Notes under the pieces: model-generated | What the model was told of the DNA's origin: nothing | Seen by the model: the letters and a program-made list of their open reading frames with translations, nothing else | Databases searched by the model: none | DNA from: HGM05190 sp964394205 | GTDB lineage: Bacteria > Bacteroidota > Bacteroidia > Bacteroidales > Muribaculaceae | Assembly (NCBI GenBank): GCA_964394205.1 | Contig: CAYMVS010000014.1 | Span: 1-44,512, forward strand | Length of the DNA: 44,512 nt | Reading direction: 5' to 3' | Shown: positions 32,939-39,829 of the stretch, piece after piece | Position numbering within the stretch: the stretch's first letter is position 1 | How the letters are laid out: every line of letters begins with the position of its first letter | Program-made: the position numbers and the translations under genes

Positions 32939-34717
32939 TCATTTATAAATCGGACCGTAGTTTTTGCACGCGCGGTAGTCGGCGCCCTCCTTGTCCATGC
33001 CGAAGGCATTCCAAGCGGCGGGACGGAAAATGTCGGCATCGTCGATGTTGTGCATGCAAACCGGTATGCGCAACATCGATGCAAGCGTGATCAGGTCTTT
33101 GCCGATGTGACCGTAGCTGATGGCACCGTGGTTGGCGCCCCAGTTATTCATCACCGAGTAGACATCCTTGAACGCGTCGCGGTCGGGGCACAGACGGGGC
33201 ACAAACCAGGTGGTGGGCCAGGTCGGGTCGGTTCTCATGTCGAGTATCTTGTTTATCTCGGGGTCAATCTCAACGGTCCACCCCTCGGCGATCTGGAGCA
33301 CAGGGCCAAGACCCTTCACGAGGTTGAGGCGCATCATGGTGACCGGCATACCCCCTTTTGTCAGGAAGTTTGACGAGAAACCGCCGCCACGGAAGTAGTC
33401 GCGGTCGGCCGGATACCAAGTTGTCGCTTTCAGGCAAGCCTCGACATCCTCCCGGGTCATCTCCCACGACGGTTTCATGCACGGCTCGCCCTTTTCATTG
33501 AGGCTCTGGCCGGTGGCATCGAGGGTTGTCGCCCCCGAGTTTATCAGGTGGATGATACCCCCGGCGGCGCGGCCGGTAAGCTCCTTGCCGGTGACACGCT
33601 TGACAGCCTCGGGGCTCCAGTAGGTGCGCACATCGGAGAACATCTGCCCGATGCCGGTCAAAAGATGGCCGAAAAGCATCGCCACGCCATTGCAGGCATC
33701 ATTCTCGGTGGCGAGCACAAAAGCCTCGCGTATACCGTTCCAGTCAAACGAGGTGTTGATCAGCGCCTCGGTGAAGTCGCCGTTGGGCTTCCAGTCGGTC
33801 CACTGGCGCTGTCCCTGGAAACCTCCTGCGATCGCGTTATGACCCAAGGCCTCCTCCTTGAAGCCCATCTCCTTGAGCTTGGGGTTGCCCGTCATCAGAT
33901 CGCGCACGATAAGGAACATCTTGACCACAAACTCCCAGTCGGCATCTTTCTGCTGACGACTCTTGCGTTTCTCGGGGCGGTTTTTGAAATCCTCGCCCTC
34001 GTTTGCCTTGCAATATTTCTCAGTCCATGCCATTGCCTTTGCATACTCCTCGTGGTCATAGATACCCTCGTCCATGCGACGCAAAATCTCGGTCTCGTCA
34101 ACACTCTCGTTGCGCATCCCCAGATACTCCTGGAAAAAGTCGGTGCTGACAATCGAGCCGGCGATACCCATACAAACACTGCCAATCGACAGATAGCTCT
34201 TGCCGCGCATACAGGCCACGGCAACCGCCGCGCGCCCGAAGCGGAGCAACTTCTCGGCGACATCGGCCGGAATGGTGTTGTCGTCAAGATCTTGCACGTC
34301 ATGGCCATAAATGCCAAAGGCGGGCAACCCCTTTTGGGCATGGGCGGCAAGAACGGCGGCAAGATAGACCGCGCCGGGACGCTCGGTGCCGTTGAAACCC
34401 CACACCGCTTTTGGCCAATGGGGATTCATATCCATTGTCTCCGAGCCGTAACACCAGCAGGAGGTGACGGTGATGGTCGCGCCAACCCCCTCGCGCTCAA
34501 ACTTGTCGGCACACGCGGCGCTCTCGGCCACGCGACCTATCGTGCTGTCGGCGATCACACACTCGACGGGAGTGCCGTCGGGATAACGCAGGTTGGCCGA
34601 CAGCAAATCGGCAACGGCACGGGCAAGCGCCATTGTCTTGTCTTCCAAACTCTCTCTGACTCCGCCCTGACGACCGTCGATGGTCGGACGTATACCGATT
34701 TTAGGATAATTTTTCAT
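32939..34717 (-). CDS. fucI: L-fucose isomerase
   Basis: The 592-residue cytoplasmic enzyme converts L-fucose to L-fuculose with Mn2+. It starts MKNYPKIGIRPTIDGRQGGVRESLE, the family N-terminus, so I take the ATG at 34717 rather than an in-frame ATG 12 codons upstream. Further matches are TSCWCYGSETMDM, MRGKSYLSIGSVCMGIAGS and, towards the C-terminus, GGGFSSNFLTKGGMPVTMMRL. It is the first gene of fucI-fucP-rhaM-like. No fuculokinase or fuculose-phosphate aldolase is in the window. Confidence 0.95.
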   Translation of the reverse strand: MKNYPKIGIRPTIDGRQGGVRESLEDKTMALARAVADLLSANLRYPDGTPVECVIADSTIGRVAESAACADKFEREGVGATITVTSCWCYGSETMDMNPHWPKAVWGFNGTERPGAVYLAAVLAAHAQKGLPAFGIYGHDVQDLDDNTIPADVAEKLLRFGRAAVAVACMRGKSYLSIGSVCMGIAGSIVSTDFFQEYLGMRNESVDETEILRRMDEGIYDHEEYAKAMAWTEKYCKANEGEDFKNRPEKRKSRQQKDADWEFVVKMFLIVRDLMTGNPKLKEMGFKEEALGHNAIAGGFQGQRQWTDWKPNGDFTEALINTSFDWNGIREAFVLATENDACNGVAMLFGHLLTGIGQMFSDVRTYWSPEAVKRVTGKELTGRAAGGIIHLINSGATTLDATGQSLNEKGEPCMKPSWEMTREDVEACLKATTWYPADRDYFRGGGFSSNFLTKGGMPVTMMRLNLVKGLGPVLQIAEGWTVEIDPEINKILDMRTDPTWPTTWFVPRLCPDRDAFKDVYSVMNNWGANHGAISYGHIGKDLITLASMLRIPVCMHNIDDADIFRPAAWNAFGMDKEGADYRACKNYGPIYK

Positions 34718-34769
34718 GTTTAAGGTATTTATTGATGAGTAATGATTTTTCATTTGACCATAAGTCCAA

Positions 34770-34801
34770 CAAAATTACTCAACATATCCCATTTATGCAA
34801 C
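34770..34801 (-). promoter_or_regulatory. promoter of the fuc operon
   Basis: Minus-strand GTTG (34798-34801), 20-base spacer, TAATTTTG (34770-34777), one base off consensus. The start near 34763 gives about 45 bases of leader to the chosen fucI ATG. Further right, CGCCGG/CCGGCG (34824-34829, 34839-34844) forms a hairpin between the divergent promoters. Confidence 0.65.
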
Positions 34802-34984
34802 ACAATCTCAAGACAATATTCATCGCCGGCTTTAGCTTCCGGCGGCAGGCAGGGAATAGAATCCCGGCCGTGACCGGTGGTATATTTATACATTTTGCAT
34901 GCAACCAATATTAGCGGCTGTGAAAATTTATCAAAAAATAACGATTTTTAAGCTAAAGGATATATAATTGTGACGATTTTGTAT

Positions 34985-34992
34985 TAACTTTG
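34985..34992 (+). promoter_or_regulatory. -7 element of the Lrp-family gene
   Basis: TAACTTTG is an exact TAnnTTTG match 41 bases before the ATG at 35033. No clear TTTG lies at the right distance upstream, so activation by another factor is possible. Confidence 0.55.
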
Positions 34993-35032
34993 CAGTTGTT
35001 CCAATATAAATCTTTATAAATATTCATCTGTT

Positions 35033-35503
35033 ATGCCCCGCATGCAATTTGATACCTTAGATTATAAGATCCTGAGAATGCTTTCAAGCAACGCCCGCAA
35101 GCCGTTTCTGGAGATAGCCCGAGAGTGTAATGTCTCGGGAGCCGCCATCCATCAGCGCATCCAGAAACTCACCGCCAACGGTGTCATAAAGGGCTTTGAG
35201 TCAATGATAAGCCCCGAGTCGGTCGGTTATGAGACATGTGCCTACATGGGCTTCTTCCTGAGCGACCCCTCCAAGTTTAAAGAGATAGTCAAAGAGCTCA
35301 CAGCGATACCCGAGGTTGTAGAATGTCACTACACCACCGGTCAGTATGACATCTTCATCAAGCTGTATGCCCACAACAACGACCACCTGCTCCACCTCAT
35401 CCACGAGAAACTGCAGGGATTGGGCCTGGCCCGAACAGAGTCGCTCATCTCCTTCAAAGAGGTGTTCCGCCGTCAGGTCCCCATTCTTGAGGAGAACCTT
35501 TAG
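35033..35503 (+). CDS. Lrp/AsnC-family transcriptional regulator
   Basis: The 156-residue protein has an N-terminal winged helix-turn-helix (about 6-65: LDYKILRMLSSNARKPFLEIA, then NVSGAAIHQRIQKL). A ligand-binding RAM domain follows (about 70-150), with the GQYDIFIKLYA segment conserved in Lrp/AsnC proteins. It is divergent from the fuc operon across 315 bases, so it may regulate that operon or itself; the ligand is unknown. A 14-bp terminator stem follows. Confidence 0.92.
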   Translation: MPRMQFDTLDYKILRMLSSNARKPFLEIARECNVSGAAIHQRIQKLTANGVIKGFESMISPESVGYETCAYMGFFLSDPSKFKEIVKELTAIPEVVECHYTTGQYDIFIKLYAHNNDHLLHLIHEKLQGLGLARTESLISFKEVFRRQVPILEENL

Positions 35504-35550
35504 AGCTTGAAAATTTTCAGGTCACCCTGACTTTGTGACCTTTGAATCAT

Positions 35551-35600
35551 AGACCACCGACCCGGCAACGCGCCTCAGCGAGTCATCGGGTCGGTGGTCT
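35551..35600 (+). terminator. terminator hairpin of the Lrp-family gene
   Basis: AGACCACCGACCCG (35551-35564) and CGGGTCGGTGGTCT (35587-35600) pair perfectly over 14 bp with a 22-base loop. The U-run is missing, as often in this phylum. Confidence 0.65.
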
Positions 35601-35616
35601 GTATCTATCCCCTCAA

Positions 35617-35750
35617 ACAAGGCGTCCCGCCGGGACAATTTTTGCTTACCGCCCGCTGTCGCCGGGCTTGCAGAGACTACGCCCGGGGTTCCGGACAATC
35701 ATGAGCCTCCGGCTCGCCCTGGCGCGCCGACTTGCAGCCCTGGCGACATG
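35617..35750 (+). repeat. 134-bp GC-rich hairpin repeat, copy 1
   Basis: It is identical to 37880-38013 at all but 7 of 134 positions, without indels and in the same orientation. It contains several short hairpins: GTCCCG-C-CGGGAC (35625-35637), CCGGGC/GCCCGG, and GAGCC-TCC-GGCTC. A small open frame through it (AGTIFAYRPLSPGL...) is shared by both copies but reads like translated structured DNA. It is probably a dispersed REP/MITE-like element with RNA-level structure. Confidence 0.8.
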
Positions 35751-35756
35751 CTTTTG

Positions 35757-35797
35757 CAAATATTTCACTCAAAAGTGAAATATTTGTTGTACCTTTG
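35757..35797 (+). promoter_or_regulatory. operator palindrome and promoter of the toxin-antitoxin pair
   Basis: CAAATATTTCACT (35757-35769) and AGTGAAATATTTG (35774-35786) form a perfect 13-bp inverted repeat with a 4-base centre. The -7 element TACCTTTG follows at 35790-35797, so the palindrome covers the -33 region. This is the expected place for autorepression by the antitoxin or the toxin-antitoxin complex. Confidence 0.75.
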
Positions 35798-35827
35798 CGT
35801 TATAACAATAAAACAAAGGAGACGACT

Positions 35828-36298
35828 ATGAGCGAAGTAGAACTCTATCTCATCAGTGAGGGCAAAAATTGCACCCTATACACTCTGCAATTTCTTCGTG
35901 ACGCTGACAATGAATTTGAAAAGTTTGTCGCTAAATTCATTAATGATTCAGACTATAGTGAGGACTATACTCGCATAGCTGCTGTTGTCAGTCGCATAGC
36001 CCGAACCGGGGCACTTGAAAGATATTTCCGCCGAGAGGGTCGCGAGTCTGATTCGGTAGTGGCCCTGCCTGTCTTGAACTCAAAACTCCGTTTGTACTGC
36101 CTCCGTCTGTCTGATAAAATTCTCATCCTCGGCAATGGTGATGTCAAAAACACAAGAACTTACGAGGAGGACTCTAAGCTAAAGGCCTACGTGCTCTCAT
36201 TGCAGAAGTTTGAGAAACTTCTTAAACAGGGTGTTGAAGATGGTTCTGTAACAATTACCGAATCAACCATAGAAACCGACAAAATTTTTGAGTTATGA
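35828..36298 (+). CDS. HigB/RelE-like toxin of a type II toxin-antitoxin pair
   Basis: The 156-residue protein is the first gene of a two-gene unit. The segment RTGALERYFRREGRESDSVVALPVLNSKLRLYCLRLSDKILI-LGNG (about residues 55-100) matches RelE/HigB-like proteins found beside XRE genes in Bacteroidetes: a basic patch, then a LRLYCLRL strand and GNGDVKNTRTY. Such toxins cut mRNA at the ribosome in related systems; activity here is inference. The ATG at 35828 is used because an upstream extension runs through the operator and repeat. It overlaps the antitoxin start by 4 bases. The gene is AT-richer than its neighbours. Confidence 0.75.
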   Translation: MSEVELYLISEGKNCTLYTLQFLRDADNEFEKFVAKFINDSDYSEDYTRIAAVVSRIARTGALERYFRREGRESDSVVALPVLNSKLRLYCLRLSDKILILGNGDVKNTRTYEEDSKLKAYVLSLQKFEKLLKQGVEDGSVTITESTIETDKIFEL

Positions 36299-36561
36299 AA
36301 CGTACTACAAAATCTCTCGAAGAAATGCTCGGTCCAATTCCCGAGCCGATAATGAAAGAGACCGAACTTTCATTTGAAATTTCCGACCGCATCTACGAGT
36401 TGATGAATGAGCGCGGACTCTCAAAAAAACAGCTTGCTGATGCACTTGGGCGTCGGCCGAGCGAGATAACAAAATGGCTAAGTGGTCAGCATAACTTCAC
36501 GATTGCTACCATTGTAATGCTTTCCACATTCTTCGGGCAACCAATCGTAACCGTTGGATAA
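36295..36561 (+). CDS. XRE-family antitoxin (HigA-like)
   Basis: The 88-residue protein has a helix-turn-helix of the Cro/XRE kind at about 40-80 (GLSKKQLADALGRRPSEITKWLSG), with a short acidic N-terminal arm. It is translationally coupled to the toxin gene (ATGA overlap). It probably binds the palindrome at 35757-35786 and neutralises the toxin. The toxin-first order is that of higBA. Confidence 0.82.
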   Translation: MKRTTKSLEEMLGPIPEPIMKETELSFEISDRIYELMNERGLSKKQLADALGRRPSEITKWLSGQHNFTIATIVMLSTFFGQPIVTVG

Positions 36562-36616
36562 TGCCGGAAAAACTTCATCAGCGTTAACATATATTATGTG
36601 ACAGGCTCTAAGTGAG

Positions 36617-36648
36617 TGGGGTCGCCGGCGATTATTGCGGCGACCCCA
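36617..36648. terminator. bidirectional terminator hairpin
   Basis: TGGGGTCGCCG (36617-36627) and CGGCGACCCCA (36638-36648) pair over 11 bp with a 10-base loop. It lies between the convergent antitoxin and lipoprotein genes. There is no U-run on either side. Confidence 0.65.
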
Positions 36649-36681
36649 ATGCCGACAAGCTTCCTTTAACGGCTCAGTCTG

Positions 36682-37551
36682 TTATTTTGACCAAACAATT
36701 GATGTTTCATGGTCAACATTATAGCTAATGACTTTCGTATCAACTTTCGTATAATAAGAAGCCACTAATAATTGGTCATCAACCGTTTCGGTTGTATATG
36801 TATAACTTAAAACGCAGTTGGGGTACATAATCGCTATCTTTTCACTGACAGGCTCACCAACCAACTCAAACGTCTCTTGCGCTACCACATTCAGCGGTTG
36901 TTGGCCAAAATAACCTTTCAGCTGAAGATATGTGAAAGAGTCGTGCAAGTGAAAGATGGTCATAAAGGGATGTGTATTTGTCAAATCGGCATTGTAAGAA
37001 AAACTGCGCGTGTAATACACATCTTTGTTCTCATCAATATTACTCAAGACAATTTTAGAAATATTTTGATCATCCCAAAACAACTCGCCCTTGAGCATCA
37101 CAAATTCAGGCTCCTCATCAGACTCGGTCATACAGAATGAAACCATTCGGTTATTGTCATATTGGTATGTATACCTATGCCTAAGTTGAGTTTCTCTGTT
37201 TGCCAACCGGTAGCTTACGCTCTCTGTGACAAGACCGTTGACAACTGTAAGTGTATCCACAAATTCTATCCCGTGCAGATCGGTAAGATGAAGATCTCGG
37301 GTCTTAACCACGATTTTGCCCGGTGTATATCGGTAGGTGTAATAACACAAGTCGCCCCCTTCACCAATGGTTGTAACTTCACTTATAGATCCATCTTTTG
37401 AATATTCCAGCGCGAAAAAATTCATATTGCCGGTTGAACTCTGAATCTGAATCTCATTGTTTTCAGGAGCTGAAGGAGAGTCATTGTTATCACATGACAA
37501 CACCAACAGAGAGAACCCCAGTATTAAAAAAGTCTTTTTCATATTTTTCAT
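36682..37551 (-). CDS. lipoprotein of unknown function
   Basis: The start is taken at the ATG 37551 (MKNMKKTFLILGFSLLVLSC, giving about 289 residues); a TTG-initiated longer form is rejected. The lipobox LLVLSC is followed by DNNDSPSAPENN, an acidic/Asn start suited to surface export. The rest is beta-rich with repeated Tyr-rich segments (CYYTYRYTPGK, RHRYTYQYDNNRM). These resemble the YD-like strands of DUF4595-type Bacteroidetes lipoproteins, although I cannot confirm that family. It is AT-rich and lies inside the interval bracketed by the two 134-bp repeats. Confidence 0.75.
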   Translation of the reverse strand: MKNMKKTFLILGFSLLVLSCDNNDSPSAPENNEIQIQSSTGNMNFFALEYSKDGSISEVTTIGEGGDLCYYTYRYTPGKIVVKTRDLHLTDLHGIEFVDTLTVVNGLVTESVSYRLANRETQLRHRYTYQYDNNRMVSFCMTESDEEPEFVMLKGELFWDDQNISKIVLSNIDENKDVYYTRSFSYNADLTNTHPFMTIFHLHDSFTYLQLKGYFGQQPLNVVAQETFELVGEPVSEKIAIMYPNCVLSYTYTTETVDDQLLVASYYTKVDTKVISYNVDHETSIVWSK

Positions 37552-37879
37552 TTTACAAATTTGCAGTTTCCTTTGATTTCCCCATTTTCTATCCAACTGA
37601 CATTAAAGTAACAAAAAAATGAAAATTAACGCGGTAAAGCGATGACGAAAATGTTTCATGACTACTTGTTGTTTAAATTTGTTTGCAATTTATTATTTAT
37701 TTTAATAAATTGCAACTAAACAATGTTAAAAAACACTAAACATAAAGAAAAACCGAAATTTTATTAACAATCAAAACAACACAATAGCAGCCAGAATTAA
37801 ACAAGTCTACCAAAGAGCAATCGTAGGTTTTGCGAACATTTTGCTAAAGACACTAAACCGTGCATCAAGAGTCGTCATC
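37552..37879. other. AT-rich intergenic region with a 12-bp inverted repeat
   Basis: No gene is seen. TTGCAATTTATT (37683-37694) and AATAAATTGCAA (37704-37715) are perfectly complementary with a 9-base spacer. They could be an operator for the lipoprotein gene or an AT-rich hairpin. No consensus -7 element was found on the minus strand in front of the lipoprotein gene. Confidence 0.5.
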
Positions 37880-38013
37880 ACAAGGCGTCCCGCCGGGACA
37901 ATTTTTGCTTACCGCCCGCTGTCGCCGGGCTTGCCGAGGCTTCGCCCGGGGTTCCGGACAATCATGAGCCTCCGGCTCGCCCTGGCGCGCCGTCATGCAG
38001 CGGTGGCGACATG
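37880..38013 (+). repeat. 134-bp GC-rich hairpin repeat, copy 2
   Basis: It is the second copy of the element at 35617-35750 (7 mismatches, no gaps, offset 2263 bases). It lies between the lipoprotein gene's upstream region and the 3' end of the kinase gene. The following 138 bases to 38151 are unannotated, GC-rich at first, with no gene. Confidence 0.8.
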
Positions 38014-38151
38014 TCACAACAATCTCCATTTTTTGAGGCATCGTGGCGCGCCCGGCGGGTGCGCGGGGACGCTGAGGAGGTCTGCACTATCCTTCCAATT
38101 ACAGTCCCTTCACATAATTCCCAACCTTTTACATAGATTTAAATTCAACCA

Positions 38152-39810
38152 CTATTTGCCGCCGGGAATGGCGGTGACAGTTCTTACTCTTACAAATTCT
38201 CCATCGTTTACTGGCCGTTTATACATTTCCTCTTCCCACATGCAGGCATACCAAGCCTCACCGTAACTCTCTCCATCCTTTGCCGGAATACCTTTGCTCG
38301 TCCAATAGTTGTCTCCATCCTGAACAGGAGCATCACCGCCATAGGTTTCAATGGCCTTGTCCAATGCATAACCATTTGACACAAAGACTTTTCCTTGCTC
38401 GAAGGTCGGTAAAAGATTGCCATACTCGCTTCTTGCCTCCAACCAATCCATTTCCCGACTTACATTTAACGAGGCCATAAATCTTTGACCGTTTCCTATG
38501 AGGATAATACCCTGTTTGCTATACAATTTCTTCTCTTCATCGGGGAGACTCCTCCATTCAAATTCGGAAAAGAAATAATAATTATTTCCACGCATAACAC
38601 AAAGATCCAAATTCTTGCACTCGGTTCGGGCGTTGACTTGATCCTCCGGTTCTATCGCCACTGACTCGGCCACAGCGACAGCGGTGTCACCCGAGATCAC
38701 ACTATCGGTTTCAACACTCTGCTGACTGTCACTATTATTCTGCAGGGCGACAATTAAAACTATACCTGCAATAAGACACCCAAAAGCAATGAGATATGGT
38801 TTGACTGGGTTCTTTTTCTTTATTGGCAGCAAACGTGTTTTTGAGTCATCGGTCTCATCCCGGCTAATAACTGTCTTTTGACCAAAACTTCTCTCGTCGT
38901 TACCATTCAACATTGCGTTCTCAAACTGACCGGCATCAGCATATCTGTCTTTAGCTTGCAGGGCCATACCTTTGAAAATGGCATCGGTCAGCGATGGTGC
39001 CACCCGCGACAACTCGTTGTATAGCTCATCGTGATTCAGATTCAACGGCTCGGCAGGGTGCTTACCGGTCAAGACAAAATAATAAGTGGCTGCCAATGCG
39101 TACACATCGCTCGATGGCGAGAACGAACTGATACCGGCATATTGCTCAATCGGGGCATAACCGCGCGAAACACCTGCAGCTGCAATTGTTGACGTGGCGT
39201 TACCCTTATGGTCATAGTGCTTTGCCAACCCAAAATCAATCAGCACCGGGCGCGCCCTGTTATCCTCATCATAACAGAGCATGATGTTTGCCGGCTTGAT
39301 GTCATAATGGGCTATCTTATTGGCATGCAACTCCTTGACAGCACTCACTATGGGCAACATGATTTCATTGGCCTGTGACAGCGACAGAGGTCCGTTTTGC
39401 TTTATATAATCTTCCAACGACACGTCACCAAGATATTCCATCACATAGTAGGCTGTGTTATTGGCCTCAAACACCTCATTGATTCTCACAATGTTGGGGT
39501 GCTCTATCCCCAGCGCCTTGACCCGCTGTGCCTCCTTTATGAAGGCCCGCATGCTTCCCTTTACGGTTTCGGCCACCGGTGCCGAATACTCAACCCGTGA
39601 GGTTTGCCCGTCGCGGCTGCACAGATCGCTTATAAAATGTTCCTTTAGGGCAAACTTGACATTGTGGTCGACATTACCTATTCTTATTGAGGAGGTCACA
39701 AGGTAGGTTATACCAAATCCTCCCCGCCCGAGTATCTTTACTATTTTATAGGTCAGCTCGGGGCCTTTAATAAGTGTTCCTGTCGGTAACGAGTAGTGTT
39801 TCTTTTCCAT
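38152..39810 (-). CDS. membrane-anchored Ser/Thr protein kinase with periplasmic C-terminal domain
   Basis: The 552-residue protein has a Hanks-type kinase domain at about 20-300: glycine loop G28-x-G-G-F-G33, lysine K56 (FALKEHF), helix-C E93, catalytic loop HYD (168-170) with K172 and N175, DFG at 192-194, and RGYAPIEQY. The usual HRD Arg is Tyr (Y169). A linker leads to one membrane helix (338-356). About 195 residues of predicted periplasmic region follow, ending in a YWTSKG...EAWYACMWE...FVRVRTVTAI pattern similar to DUF1566/Lcl-type domains. The layout suggests a receptor kinase sensing an envelope signal. It follows the phosphoethanolamine transferase gene by 20 bases, so co-transcription is likely. 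AT-richer than flanking DNA. Confidence 0.88.
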   Translation of the reverse strand: MEKKHYSLPTGTLIKGPELTYKIVKILGRGGFGITYLVTSSIRIGNVDHNVKFALKEHFISDLCSRDGQTSRVEYSAPVAETVKGSMRAFIKEAQRVKALGIEHPNIVRINEVFEANNTAYYVMEYLGDVSLEDYIKQNGPLSLSQANEIMLPIVSAVKELHANKIAHYDIKPANIMLCYDEDNRARPVLIDFGLAKHYDHKGNATSTIAAAGVSRGYAPIEQYAGISSFSPSSDVYALAATYYFVLTGKHPAEPLNLNHDELYNELSRVAPSLTDAIFKGMALQAKDRYADAGQFENAMLNGNDERSFGQKTVISRDETDDSKTRLLPIKKKNPVKPYLIAFGCLIAGIVLIVALQNNSDSQQSVETDSVISGDTAVAVAESVAIEPEDQVNARTECKNLDLCVMRGNNYYFFSEFEWRSLPDEEKKLYSKQGIILIGNGQRFMASLNVSREMDWLEARSEYGNLLPTFEQGKVFVSNGYALDKAIETYGGDAPVQDGDNYWTSKGIPAKDGESYGEAWYACMWEEEMYKRPVNDGEFVRVRTVTAIPGGK

Positions 39811-39829
39811 ATAGATAGGTTAAAAAAAT

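Noticed and set aside
33548..34723. 391-codon plus-strand frame opposite fucI
   Set aside because: Antisense shadow; fucI is strongly supported on the minus strand.
35542..35778. Open frame through repeat copy 1, with a similar one through copy 2 (37841-38266)
   Set aside because: The shared peptide follows only from the shared DNA repeat. Downstream the two frames diverge completely, and no start signal is seen.
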